Made by a program: the position numbers and the translations under genes
Part shown: positions 12,981 through 20,003 of the stretch, piece after piece
Numbering within the stretch: the stretch's first letter is position 1
How the letters are laid out: each line of letters starts with the position of its first letter
Notes under the pieces: model-generated
Databases searched by the model: none
Seen by the model: only the letters and a program-made list of their open reading frames with translations
What the model was told of the DNA's origin: nothing
DNA from: Leifsonia sp. EB41
GTDB taxonomy: Bacteria > Actinomycetota > Actinomycetes > Actinomycetales > Microbacteriaceae
Reading direction: 5' to 3'
NCBI RefSeq assembly: GCF_041262565.1
Contig: NZ_JBGCCJ010000001.1
Coordinates: 1,426,001-1,490,000 of the forward strand
Length of the DNA stretch: 64,000 nucleotides

Positions 12981-13043
12981 CGCCGAGGGGCACGTAAACG
13001 CCCCTTCCCGTGCGTTTTAGGGGCGTTTACGTGCCCCTCGGCG
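12981..13043. terminator. Perfect 25-bp inverted repeat, GAGGGGCACGT family, core 1
   Basis: Arms 12981-13005 and 13019-13043 are exact complements with a 13-base loop. The outer part is CGCCGAGGGGCACGT and the inner part AAACGCCCCT. It fills the gap between two converging genes, so it can act as a bidirectional terminator. The same arm and core return at 60162-60218. Confidence 0.85.
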
Positions 13044-13949
13044 TCAGGCGTGGCGGAAGTGTACGGGCTGGCCGGGGCGGAGCTGCGCGAAGGCGTCGAG
13101 GGAGCGCGCGGCTACCACCGCGATCACCGGGTAGCCTCCCGTCACCGGGTGGTCGGCCAGCAGCACGGTTGGGCGGCCGTCCGGCGACACCTGCACGGCT
13201 CCGGCGACCATCGGCTCGCTCGGCAGCTCGTCGCGCACGGCGCGTTCGAGGAGCGGCGGCGGCGCCGGGTCCGCACCCCGCGCGTGCGATGGGACCCGCG
13301 GCGGGTCGAGCCGCACGCCCACCCGGTCGCCGTCGGCGCTCGCACGCCACTCCACCGTGAAGAACGCATCGAGGGCGGCGGGGGTGAACCAGTCCGCGCG
13401 CGGTCCGCGGTGGGCGCGGACCTCCACCGGGCCGTCGGAGAGGTCCGCGGTCGGCACGAAGTCGACCGAGGGCACCGGGTCGAGGGGCTCGGCGCCGAAC
13501 GGGACGAGGTCGCCCTCCGCGAGCGGGGAAGGACCGAGGCCGGAGAGCGTGTCGCGCGAGCGGGAGCCGAGCACGGCCTCCACCGCGACGCCGCCGCGCA
13601 CGGCCAGGTAGCTGCGGACGCCCACGGCCGGCGCGGCGATCCGGAGCTCGGCGCCGACGCCCGCGTGCACAGCGGCGTCGGGATCGACCGGCTGGCCGTC
13701 GAGCGTGACGCGGGTCGCCGCCCCGGTCACCGCGAACCACGCCGCCGACTCGAACCGTGCGGCGAAGCCGCCGAGCAGCAGCTCCAGCCCTGCCGCGTCC
13801 GCGGGGTTGCCGACGAGCCGGTTGGCGAGCCCGAGCGCGCCGCGATCGAGCGCACCGGACGTGCTCACGCCGACCGCGGCGAGACCGGGCCTGCCGAGGT
13901 CCTCGACCAGGGCGAGCGGGCCGGGCCGGAGGATGCGGAGGCCGGTCAC
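13044..13949 (-). CDS. pxpC: 5-oxoprolinase subunit PxpC (biotin-dependent carboxylase-like)
   Basis: A 301-residue protein of the KipA/PxpC family. It begins with the typical LRILRPGPLALVEDLGRPGLAAVGVSTSGALD and contains NRLVGNPADAAGLELLLGG and LSGLGPSPLAEGD, then the C-terminal TVLLADHPVTGGYPVIAVV. PxpABC hydrolyse ATP to open 5-oxo-L-proline to glutamate. GTG 13949 overlaps the pxpB stop (GTGA), so translation is coupled. It is the last gene of the operon and runs into the palindrome at 12981-13043. Confidence 0.92.
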   Translation of the reverse strand: MTGLRILRPGPLALVEDLGRPGLAAVGVSTSGALDRGALGLANRLVGNPADAAGLELLLGGFAARFESAAWFAVTGAATRVTLDGQPVDPDAAVHAGVGAELRIAAPAVGVRSYLAVRGGVAVEAVLGSRSRDTLSGLGPSPLAEGDLVPFGAEPLDPVPSVDFVPTADLSDGPVEVRAHRGPRADWFTPAALDAFFTVEWRASADGDRVGVRLDPPRVPSHARGADPAPPPLLERAVRDELPSEPMVAGAVQVSPDGRPTVLLADHPVTGGYPVIAVVAARSLDAFAQLRPGQPVHFRHA

Positions 13950-14566
13950 GCCGTCACCGCCGTGAACCGCACCACGACGCCAGGGCGCAGGAGCGCGGGC
14001 GGGTCGGCCGCCGCGTCCCACAGCGCCGCGTCGGTGCGGCCGATGAGCTGCCAGCCACCCGGGCTCGACCGCGGGTAGACGCCGCTGAACTCGCCGGCCA
14101 GGCCGACCGAGCCGGCCGGCACCGCGGTGCGTGGGGTCGCCCGGCGCGGGACGACCAGACGGTCGTGGTCGGTGACGAGGTACGCGAACCCCGGCGCGAA
14201 GCCGCCGAACGCGACGCGCCACCGGGAGGCGGTGTGCCGCTCCACGACCTCGGCCGGCGTGATGCCGAGCAGTCCGGCCACCTCGGCGAGGTCGGCGCCG
14301 TCGTAGCGGACGGGGAGCTCCACGACCTCCTCATCGGCGGTCTCGGCCGGCTCCGCGACGGTGCGCTCGACCCAGCCGCTCGCGGAGGCCGGGCTCAGCA
14401 CGTGCGGGTCGAGCACGATCGCGATGGTGCGCGCGGCGGGGACCAGGTCGAGCACGCCGTCCGGCCGGGTGCGCTGGAGGGCGGGCAGCATCCCGAGCAC
14501 GTCGTCCAGCGAGCCGAACTCCACGAGCAGGGCGCTGTCCCCGTAGCCGATCACCCGGCCGTTCAC
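13946..14566 (-). CDS. pxpB: 5-oxoprolinase subunit PxpB
   Basis: A 206-residue protein of the KipI/PxpB family (cyclophilin-like allophanate-hydrolase subunit 1 fold). It opens with [11 protein letters not shown] and has the signatures [67 protein letters not shown] 14566 overlaps the pxpA stop (GTGTGA), so the upstream in-frame extension within pxpA is not used. It forms a complex with PxpC in 5-oxoproline breakdown. Confidence 0.93.
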   Translation of the reverse strand: MNGRVIGYGDSALLVEFGSLDDVLGMLPALQRTRPDGVLDLVPAARTIAIVLDPHVLSPASASGWVERTVAEPAETADEEVVELPVRYDGADLAEVAGLLGITPAEVVERHTASRWRVAFGGFAPGFAYLVTDHDRLVVPRRATPRTAVPAGSVGLAGEFSGVYPRSSPGGWQLIGRTDAALWDAAADPPALLRPGVVVRFTAVTA

Positions 14567-15384
14567 ACGAACGGCCTCACCGCGATGCCGGCCTCGTCCA
14601 GGCCCCGGCGCACGGCCTCCGCCATCCGCACCGCCCCCGGGGTGTCGCCGTGCACGCAGAGGGAATCCGCGGCCACGGCGACCAGGGCGCCGTCGGCGGC
14701 CTCCACCACGCACTCGCGCGCGATCCGCACCGCGCGGGCGGCGATGGCGGCGACGTCGGAGAGCACGGCGCCGGGCTCCGTGCGCGGGACGAGCGTTCCG
14801 TCGGCGCGGTAGCCGCGGTCGACGAACGCCTCACGGACGAACCGCAGGCCGCGCGCGCCGGCCGCGCGCTCGACGGCCGAGCCGGGCAGGCCGAGCAGCG
14901 GCAGCGACGGGTCGAACCCGGCCACGGCCTCCACCACAGCGGCGGCCTGCGTCTCGTCGTGGACGATCCGGTTGTAGAGCGCGCCGTGCGGCTTGACGTA
15001 GCGCACGACGGTTCCGGCGACGCGCGCCATCCCGGCGAGCGCGGCGAGCTGATAGAGCACCTCGTCGCGCAGCTCGGCGGCCGGGACGTCCATGCTGCGC
15101 CGGCCGAAGCCCGCGAGGTCGCGGTACGAGACGTGCGCGCCCACGGCGACGCCGTTCTCGGCAGCCAGGCGGCACGTGGCCAGCATGGTGGACGGGTCGC
15201 CGGCGTGGAAGCCGCACGCGACGTTGGCGCTGGTCACCAGCCGGAGCATCGCGGCGTCGTCGCCCATGCCCCAAGCGCCGAAGGACTCACCGAGGTCGCT
15301 GTTGAGGTCGACGCTGATGCGCTCGACGCTGTTGCGCTCGACGCTGTTGCGCTCGGAGGGGGTCGGATCGGCGCTGGGCTCCAT
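14563..15384 (-). CDS. pxpA: 5-oxoprolinase subunit PxpA (LamB/YcsF family)
   Basis: A 273-residue protein. Family signatures are [11 protein letters not shown] near residue 27, [36 protein letters not shown] and [12 protein letters not shown]. It is the subunit that acts with PxpBC to cleave 5-oxoproline. It is about 20 residues longer than usual because the N-terminus carries a five-residue repeat ([15 protein letters not shown], then the true DLNSD start), coded by a tandem 15-bp repeat. The real start may lie within this repeat. The gene follows the CGNR regulator by 4 bases. Confidence 0.92.
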   Translation of the reverse strand: MEPSADPTPSERNSVERNSVERISVDLNSDLGESFGAWGMGDDAAMLRLVTSANVACGFHAGDPSTMLATCRLAAENGVAVGAHVSYRDLAGFGRRSMDVPAAELRDEVLYQLAALAGMARVAGTVVRYVKPHGALYNRIVHDETQAAAVVEAVAGFDPSLPLLGLPGSAVERAAGARGLRFVREAFVDRGYRADGTLVPRTEPGAVLSDVAAIAARAVRIARECVVEAADGALVAVAADSLCVHGDTPGAVRMAEAVRRGLDEAGIAVRPFV

Positions 15385-15388
15385 CCGC

Positions 15389-16063
15389 CTATTCTGCGAT
15401 ACCGGCGCCGACACCCGCACGCCGGCCGGCCGCGCGGGCGCGGTGCGCGCGCACCTTCGCCCGGTTGCCGCAGCGCTGCATCGAGCACCAGCGCCGGTTG
15501 CCGCTGCGCGAGGTGTCCAGATACACCAGACCGCAGTCGTCGGCGGAGCACTCCCGGATACGGCCGTCCGCGTCCGGCCCGAACAGGCGCACGGCGTCGC
15601 GCGCGACCGTGCCGAGGGCCTGGTGCGGTCGGGCGAGGGTGCGTCCGGCCTGACGGCCGCCACCGGCGAGCACCGGCGGGATGTCGGGGGTCGCGGCGAA
15701 CAGGTTCACCACATCCACATCGGCGGGGCCGAGGGTCTCCGCGCGGCTGGCCTGGCGGGCGAGCCGGCCGATCGCCGCGCGCAGCATCTCGGCGTCGCGG
15801 AACTCGCGGTCGCCGGTCGTCGCCGCCACCTCCGGGAAGCGGGACTGCAGCCAGGCGCCGAGCTGGTGGGCGTCGTCCACCGAGCGCCACTGGGTGTCAT
15901 CCTGCGTCCCGTCGGCGATCCCGTCGACGCCGCCCAGGACGTCCGCCCCGGCGGTGTAGGCGAAGTCGAGAGCCAGCGCTCCGGAGTCGAACCACCAGCG
16001 CAGACCGTCCGCGTCATCCATCCACTGACCCGTTTCGCGGGGCAGGAGGACGTCGGTAGGCAC
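15389..16063 (-). CDS. CGNR zinc-finger (ABATE-domain) protein, likely operon regulator
   Basis: A 224-residue protein. The N-terminal ABATE-like domain ([17 protein letters not shown]) is followed at about residues 165-215 by the CGNR zinc finger, [35 protein letters not shown], whose four Cys bind zinc. Such proteins are putative transcription regulators of stress or amino-acid genes. It is the first gene of the pxpABC operon. The GTG start fits a leaderless transcript: TAAGTT ends 6 bases upstream. It is divergent from the acetyltransferase gene, 72 bases away. Confidence 0.87.
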   Translation of the reverse strand: MPTDVLLPRETGQWMDDADGLRWWFDSGALALDFAYTAGADVLGGVDGIADGTQDDTQWRSVDDAHQLGAWLQSRFPEVAATTGDREFRDAEMLRAAIGRLARQASRAETLGPADVDVVNLFAATPDIPPVLAGGGRQAGRTLARPHQALGTVARDAVRLFGPDADGRIRECSADDCGLVYLDTSRSGNRRWCSMQRCGNRAKVRAHRARAAGRRAGVGAGIAE

Positions 16064-16069
16064 CGAACC

Positions 16070-16129
16070 AACTTAGTCGGTTTCGAGAGCCTCCGCGGAC
16101 GCGGCGGCTCCGAGACCGGGTGCGATACT
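16070..16129. promoter_or_regulatory. Divergent leaderless promoters (CGNR/pxp operon and GNAT gene)
   Basis: On the minus strand TAAGTT (16070-16075) ends 6 bases before GTG 16063. On the plus strand GATACT (16124-16129) ends 6 bases before ATG 16136. Neither gene has a Shine-Dalgarno sequence, so both are probably leaderless. Confidence 0.5.
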
Positions 16130-16135
16130 GGGCGG

Positions 16136-16744
16136 ATGACAGCGACCCGTCCCGATCCGCGCGCCGTGCTCGAGGGCGCGACGGTCCGCCTGCGGGCGCT
16201 CACCCACGACGACCTGCCCGACCTGCACGACGCGATCGGGCACCCCGCGGTGTTCGAGGGCGGCTGGGGCGGCGGGGTGGCTGCATACCGCGACACTTAT
16301 GAGGAGTGGCGGGAGTTCATCCTCGGCTACCTGGCCTGGGACACCGCCAACGTCACCGCGGTCTGCCTGCGCGACGGCGACCGCATCGTCGGGACGACGA
16401 CCCTCGGCGACTTCGACCTCCCCAACGGCTCTGCGCACATCGGCTGGACCGCCTACGCGCCGGAGGTCTGGGGCACGCGCGTCAACGCCGAGACCAAGCG
16501 CCTCCTGCTCGGCACGGCGTTCGACCACGGATTCGAGCGCGTCAAGCTGCAGGCCGACGTGCTCAACGAGCGCTCGCGTGCCGCGATCCTGCGGCTCGGG
16601 GCGACATTCGAGGGCGTGCTGCGGCACACCCAGCCGCGGGCGGACGGCACCTGGCGCGACACCGCGGTGTACTCGGTGCTGCGCGAGGAGTGGCCCGCCG
16701 TGCGCGACGGCCTCGACGCCCGGCTCGCGGTCGAGACGGCCTAG
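16136..16744 (+). CDS. GNAT-family N-acetyltransferase (RimJ/RimL type)
   Basis: A 202-residue acetyltransferase. The N-terminus VLEGATVRLRALTHDDLPDLHDAI is the usual RimJ/RimL-like opening; the acetyl-CoA region includes IGWTAYAPEVWGTRVNAETKRLLLGTAFD, then VKLQADVLNERSRAAILRLGATFEGVLR. It transfers acetyl groups to an unknown amine, possibly a protein N-terminus. It converges with the SprT-like gene over a palindrome. The start is supported by a GATACT -10 box 6 bases upstream. Confidence 0.87.
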   Translation: MTATRPDPRAVLEGATVRLRALTHDDLPDLHDAIGHPAVFEGGWGGGVAAYRDTYEEWREFILGYLAWDTANVTAVCLRDGDRIVGTTTLGDFDLPNGSAHIGWTAYAPEVWGTRVNAETKRLLLGTAFDHGFERVKLQADVLNERSRAAILRLGATFEGVLRHTQPRADGTWRDTAVYSVLREEWPAVRDGLDARLAVETA

Positions 16745-16754
16745 CCGACCCATC

Positions 16755-16810
16755 GAGGGGACGCAACGCGCCGCGTAAGCGGGGCGCGCGACGGCATGTC
16801 GCGTCCCCTC
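16755..16810. terminator. Inverted repeat between converging genes, GAGGGGACGC variant
   Basis: GAGGGGACGCAAC (16755-16767) pairs with GTCGCGTCCCCTC (16798-16810), 12 of 13 positions, around a GC-rich inner part. The position and outer GAGGGG resemble the GAGGGGCACGT family but the next bases differ. Confidence 0.7.
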
Positions 16811-16820
16811 TGTGCGCCCG

Positions 16821-17324
16821 TCACTCCGCTTCGGTGGCGGCGGCGGCGGCCATGCGGCGCTGCGCGGTCGAGACCTCCCTGTGCACCCAGGAGATGAGGT
16901 TCGCCGAGTCGAACCGGCGGCTGCACGCCCCGCAGGCGAGCGCACGGGCCGGCTTGCGGTAGCGGTAGTGCGTGTGGCCCTGCGGGCACGTGCCCACCCA
17001 GGGCGCCAGGTCGTCCGCGATCGCACCGCCGTGCAGCCGCTTGCCCTCGTAGCCCAGGTCGAGCGCGATCGTCCGCCAGCGCGGCCCGTGCCCTGCGCGG
17101 GAGCCCGCGAGCGCGTGGGCGACCTCGTGCAGGAGGATCTGGTGGATGTCGTCGTCCTCGTAGCGGGCCGCGAGGTACCGGGAGACCGTGATCCGCTTCG
17201 CGGTGTAGTTGCACAGCCCGGCGCGCGTCTTCGCGTTGTCGAAGTCGAAACTCCATGTCGCCGGGTCCAGATGCAGGGCGATGAGCGCCTCGGCCCAGTG
17301 GCGCACGCGATCGAGCTCTGCCAT
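16821..17324 (-). CDS. SprT-like zinc metallopeptidase-domain protein
   Basis: A 167-residue SprT-like protein. HEVAHALAG near residue 66 is the zincin motif (two His and the catalytic Glu). The C-terminus carries a zinc ribbon: CPQGHTHYRYRKPARALACGACSRRF, with residues C-x-x-x-H and C-x-x-C. Eukaryotic relatives (Spartan) cut DNA-protein crosslinks; the bacterial function is unproven. GGGAG lies 9 bases before the ATG. A short leader reading frame overlaps the start codon. Confidence 0.88.
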   Translation of the reverse strand: MAELDRVRHWAEALIALHLDPATWSFDFDNAKTRAGLCNYTAKRITVSRYLAARYEDDDIHQILLHEVAHALAGSRAGHGPRWRTIALDLGYEGKRLHGGAIADDLAPWVGTCPQGHTHYRYRKPARALACGACSRRFDSANLISWVHREVSTAQRRMAAAAATEAE

Positions 17325-17350
17325 CAGCGTCGGCTCCCAGGTCGGCTCAT
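17324..17350 (-). CDS. Possible 8-codon leader peptide coupled to the SprT-like gene
   Basis: ATG 17350 opens an eight-residue frame (MSRPGSRR) whose TGA overlaps the SprT ATG (TGATG). A TAGGAT box ends 7 bases upstream, so the peptide could be made from a leaderless transcript and coupled to the main gene. Translation is not proven. Confidence 0.35.
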   Translation of the reverse strand: MSRPGSRR

Positions 17351-17360
17351 GCCAGGAATC

Positions 17361-17966
17361 CTACGCCGGAGATCCGACGCCGTCTCCGCCGCCGAGGTCG
17401 CCCTCCCCGGAGCCGGCGGCGGCCCGCTGCGCCTCCAGGAACCGCTGCACCACGGCCACCGCCGTGAGCGCACCCTCGATCTCCGCAGGAGACGCGCCGA
17501 GCTTCTCGCGCAGGAACACGGCGGCCGTCATGTCGGAGAGCGCGCTCTCGTACTCCTTCATGTCGAAGTGCACCTTGCCGCGGTTCTGCACCGCGAACGC
17601 CTCCAGCGCCGTCCAGTCGCGGCCGCGCGCCTCGTCGACGCAGCCGGTCAGCTCCACGATCGCCTCGTCGAACTTGCCCTGGTACTGGAGCACCTGGCCG
17701 CGCCGGATGCGCGCTCCCAGGAGCTGCTCGCGGTCGCCGGTGAAGCGCGCCTGCCGCACCGCCTCGTTGGCGAGGGTGTACGCCTCGTCCAGCCGGCCGA
17801 GCAGCCGGAGCAGCACGGTCTTCTCATTGAGCGCGCTCAAGCTGCGCAGGCTGCCGAGCTCGTCGAGCCGCTCATCGGCGGCACGCAGGTCGACACGCTC
17901 GCGCAGAGTGGACGGATCGTATCCGAGGATGATGCTCAGGGTCGGCTCCCAGGTCGTGCGGTTCAC
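17361..17966 (-). CDS. Tetratricopeptide-repeat protein
   Basis: A 201-residue helical protein with TPR-like repeats: LNEKTVLLRLLGRLDEAYTLANEAVRQARF, ARIRRGQVLQYQGKFDEAIVELTGCVDEA, VQNRGKVHFDMKEYESALSDMTAAVFLREKL. TPR proteins are scaffolds; no catalytic domain is present. The GTG start at 17966 is the best available but has no ribosome binding site; a TACGCT box lies 4 bases upstream. It is 36 bases upstream of the SprT-like gene and may share its transcript. The partner is unknown. Confidence 0.75.
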   Translation of the reverse strand: MNRTTWEPTLSIILGYDPSTLRERVDLRAADERLDELGSLRSLSALNEKTVLLRLLGRLDEAYTLANEAVRQARFTGDREQLLGARIRRGQVLQYQGKFDEAIVELTGCVDEARGRDWTALEAFAVQNRGKVHFDMKEYESALSDMTAAVFLREKLGASPAEIEGALTAVAVVQRFLEAQRAAAGSGEGDLGGGDGVGSPA

Positions 17967-18006
17967 GACAAGCGTAGTCGGCAAATCCGCGCTGGCCGCG
18001 ATCCCT

Positions 18007-18056
18007 CTGACAGGACATGCCGCCTCCGGCAGTGCGGAGACGGCATGTCCTGTCAG
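18007..18056 (-). terminator. 22-bp inverted repeat after the DUF427 gene
   Basis: Arms 18007-18028 and 18035-18056 pair at 21 of 22 positions around a 6-base loop. It starts 11 bases after the DUF427 stop and lies between two minus-strand genes, so it is the likely terminator of the DUF427 transcript. It is unrelated in sequence to the GAGGGG family. Confidence 0.75.
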
Positions 18057-18067
18057 TTCGGTGGCGC

Positions 18068-18370
18068 TCAGTCGACGACGCGCACGTCCTTCCAGAACGC
18101 GACGTAGTTGCTGTAGTCCTTGCCGACACGGTCGAACGAGCTCGGGTACGGCGTGGGATAGCTCCACGCGCGGTCCTGGAGCACGGCCTCGCCGTCCTTG
18201 ACGGAGAAGTACTGGCACTCGCCCTTCCACGGACATGTGTAGGGAGTCGCCGACTCCACCAGGTGCTCGGAGTTGACGCTCTGCGGCGGGAAGTACCAGT
18301 TGCCCTCGATGCGGATGAGGTCCTCGGTCGGGGCCTCGGCGATGACGGTGTCGTTCAGAATTGCTTTCAT
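18068..18370 (-). CDS. DUF427 domain protein
   Basis: A 100-residue protein with the complete DUF427 pattern: KAILNDTVIAEA, EGNWYFPPQSV, TPYTCPWKGECQYFSV, YPTPYPSSFDRVGKDYSNYVAFWKDVRV. The family is common and of unknown function; the invariant Trp/Tyr/Cys residues suggest a small-molecule or nucleotide pocket. ATG 18370 has AGGAGG ten bases upstream. A longer in-frame start 8 codons earlier would place that AGGAGG inside the gene, so it is rejected. Confidence 0.87.
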   Translation of the reverse strand: MKAILNDTVIAEAPTEDLIRIEGNWYFPPQSVNSEHLVESATPYTCPWKGECQYFSVKDGEAVLQDRAWSYPTPYPSSFDRVGKDYSNYVAFWKDVRVVD

Positions 18371-18448
18371 GGATGCAAAACCTCCTGCCTGCACTGAACA
18401 CCCGTTCGCGCCGGATCATTCCGGCGCCGGGGAGTTCATGCCGACCGC

Positions 18449-19018
18449 TCAGGCGGCTCGCAGCACACGGACCTCGGAGACGGTGCCGAGCTTACCGGAG
18501 GCGGCGAGCGCTGCGGCGTCCGCCCCGGCCGCGATGCGCTCCTGACCCGAGACCGACGCCGTGAGCAGGTGCGCGACGGCGCCGCGCAGACCGGTGAAGG
18601 CGGCGCAGGCGGCCGCGGCCTCCGGTGAGCTGTAGTCGATGCCGAGCGTCGCGAGGGCGTCCACCACCGCGCCGGCGGCGAGGAGGTCCTCCACCGCGAA
18701 GCGCGTGCCCCCGCCCGCCGAGAACCCGCCTGCGGCGACGAGCGCCACCATCGCGCGCCGGCCGAGGCGCACCTGCTCGGCGAGGACCCACTGCGCCACC
18801 GCGGCAGCGTCGGCGAGGCCCGCAGCGACGACCGCGCCCGTCCCGGGGAGCGCAGCAGCCTCCGCGACCGGCCGGTCTTCGATCGCGTCGACCCAGACCA
18901 CGACATCGGCGTCCGCCGCGACAGCGGCGGCCCCGTCCGCTGCCCAGTCGAAGCGCACCTGGTACTTGGCCTGGCGGTGGGCGGCGGGGACGGTCGAGGG
19001 GTCGGTCTGCGAGCTCAC
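18449..19018 (-). CDS. 2-phosphosulfolactate phosphatase-like (ComB family)
   Basis: A 189-residue protein of the ComB fold. It begins YQVRFDWAADGAAAVAADADVVVWVDAI, and the second half has FAVEDLLAAGAVVDALATLGIDYSSPEAAAACAAFTGL, which matches the ComB C-terminal pattern. ComB removes phosphate from 2-phosphosulfolactate in coenzyme M synthesis in archaea; actinobacteria make no coenzyme M, so the true substrate here is unknown. It begins 4 bases after the EVE gene and is likely in the same transcript. Confidence 0.75.
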   Translation of the reverse strand: MSSQTDPSTVPAAHRQAKYQVRFDWAADGAAAVAADADVVVWVDAIEDRPVAEAAALPGTGAVVAAGLADAAAVAQWVLAEQVRLGRRAMVALVAAGGFSAGGGTRFAVEDLLAAGAVVDALATLGIDYSSPEAAAACAAFTGLRGAVAHLLTASVSGQERIAAGADAAALAASGKLGTVSEVRVLRAA

Positions 19019-19022
19019 CGCC

Positions 19023-19559
19023 TCAGCGTAGCCCGGCAGTGAACGTGGTCGTCGTGCGTTGCGCCGGGTGACGCGACCCGTCGGCGCGGCGCGCGGTGGA
19101 GGGCCGCTGCTCGCCCGGGGTGTGCCGAAGCTGGTCGCGGATCAGGTCGAAGTCGTGTCGGGTCAGCTCGATCAGGCCGGCGCGGAGCTGGTAGCCCCAG
19201 TCGCGCTTGTCACGGGTGAAGTCGAGGGAGGCCAGCAGCGGCCGGATCGGCGTCGCGACCGCGTCGTGGTCCCAGTCCACGCGGCGCCGCCAGGGCAGGA
19301 AGTCGCCGTTCGGGCCGCGCATCTGCGCTCCCTGGGTCGCCTGGAACACCTCCGCGTCGGCCAGTCTCCCGACCGCCGTGAACTGCTTGAGCGGCTCCCC
19401 CTCGAACGACTCGCGCGGCGAGTAGAACACGAACCCGTCGGAGGCGCCCATCCGCTCGAGCGGCGCGCGGGCGCCGTGGTTGACCTGCGCGAAGCCACCG
19501 GCCACGCCGCGGAGAACGTGATCGTGGTGCACCACGCCCAGCCAGTAGCGGATCGCCAT
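19023..19559 (-). CDS. EVE-domain (PUA-like) protein
   Basis: A 178-residue protein with the EVE fold: MAIRYWLGVVHHDHVLRGVAGGFAQVNHG, then ERMGASDGFVFYSPRESFEGEPLKQFTAVG and FLPWRRRVDWDHDAVATPIRPLL. EVE domains read modified bases in DNA or RNA. It resembles UPF0310-type proteins. ATG 19559, preceded by GGGAG, is chosen because homologues start here; the longer frame adds six codons. It is first in a pair with the ComB-like gene and divergent from the DGPF/sigma operon. Confidence 0.85.
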   Translation of the reverse strand: MAIRYWLGVVHHDHVLRGVAGGFAQVNHGARAPLERMGASDGFVFYSPRESFEGEPLKQFTAVGRLADAEVFQATQGAQMRGPNGDFLPWRRRVDWDHDAVATPIRPLLASLDFTRDKRDWGYQLRAGLIELTRHDFDLIRDQLRHTPGEQRPSTARRADGSRHPAQRTTTTFTAGLR

Positions 19560-19610
19560 GCTCCCGTTGTAGCGCACACCACGGACATCGCGGGCCCGAC
19601 CGGCTGCCGC

Positions 19611-19640
19611 TGTCGAATCCCGGCCCTCCGGCTCGACGTC
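19611..19640 (+). promoter_or_regulatory. Putative ECF42-dependent promoter
   Basis: TGTCGA (19611-19616) and CGACGTC (19634-19640) are 17 bases apart, 43 bases before the DGPF gene. As I recall, ECF42 sigma factors use a TGTCGA -35 and a CGA-type -10. The sigma factor encoded downstream belongs to that group, so this may be an autoregulated promoter. Confidence 0.55.
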
Positions 19641-19682
19641 TCTACGAGTGCCTCGCCCTGTGCCACGACGGAAGGACCACGG

Positions 19683-20003
19683 ATGCGCTACCTCCTCACG
19701 CTCAGCACGGACAGCCCCGCGCCGGCGGAGTCCATCCAGCGGTACACGGTCGAGTTGATCCGCGCCGGGGTGCTCCTGGTGGGCGAGGTCCTGGCGGACG
19801 ACGAATGCACCCGCGTCGAGCTGACCTTCGGCGGCCCCCGGACCGACGCGGAGCTGCAGCCGGCCTCCCCCGTGCGGCCTGCCGCGGTGTGGATCGTGCA
19901 GACCTCCGATCGCGCCGAAGCCGTCGAATGGGCGCGACGCCTGCCGCTCGGTCGTGGCAGAGTCGAAGTGCGCCGCATCCTGACCGGGGCGGCTGACACG
20001 TGA
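19683..20003 (+). CDS. YCII/DGPF-domain protein
   Basis: A 106-residue YCII-related protein: MRYLLTLSTDSPAPAESIQRYTVELIRAGVLLVGEVLADDECTRVEL, followed by FGGPRTDAE in the place of the DGPF motif, and AVEWARRLPLGRGRVEVRRI. It has a ferredoxin-like fold; function is unknown, but these genes nearly always sit with ECF42 sigma factors and may be their cognate partner or target. GAAGGA precedes the ATG. Its stop overlaps the sigma gene start (GTGA). Confidence 0.87.
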   Translation: MRYLLTLSTDSPAPAESIQRYTVELIRAGVLLVGEVLADDECTRVELTFGGPRTDAELQPASPVRPAAVWIVQTSDRAEAVEWARRLPLGRGRVEVRRILTGAADT

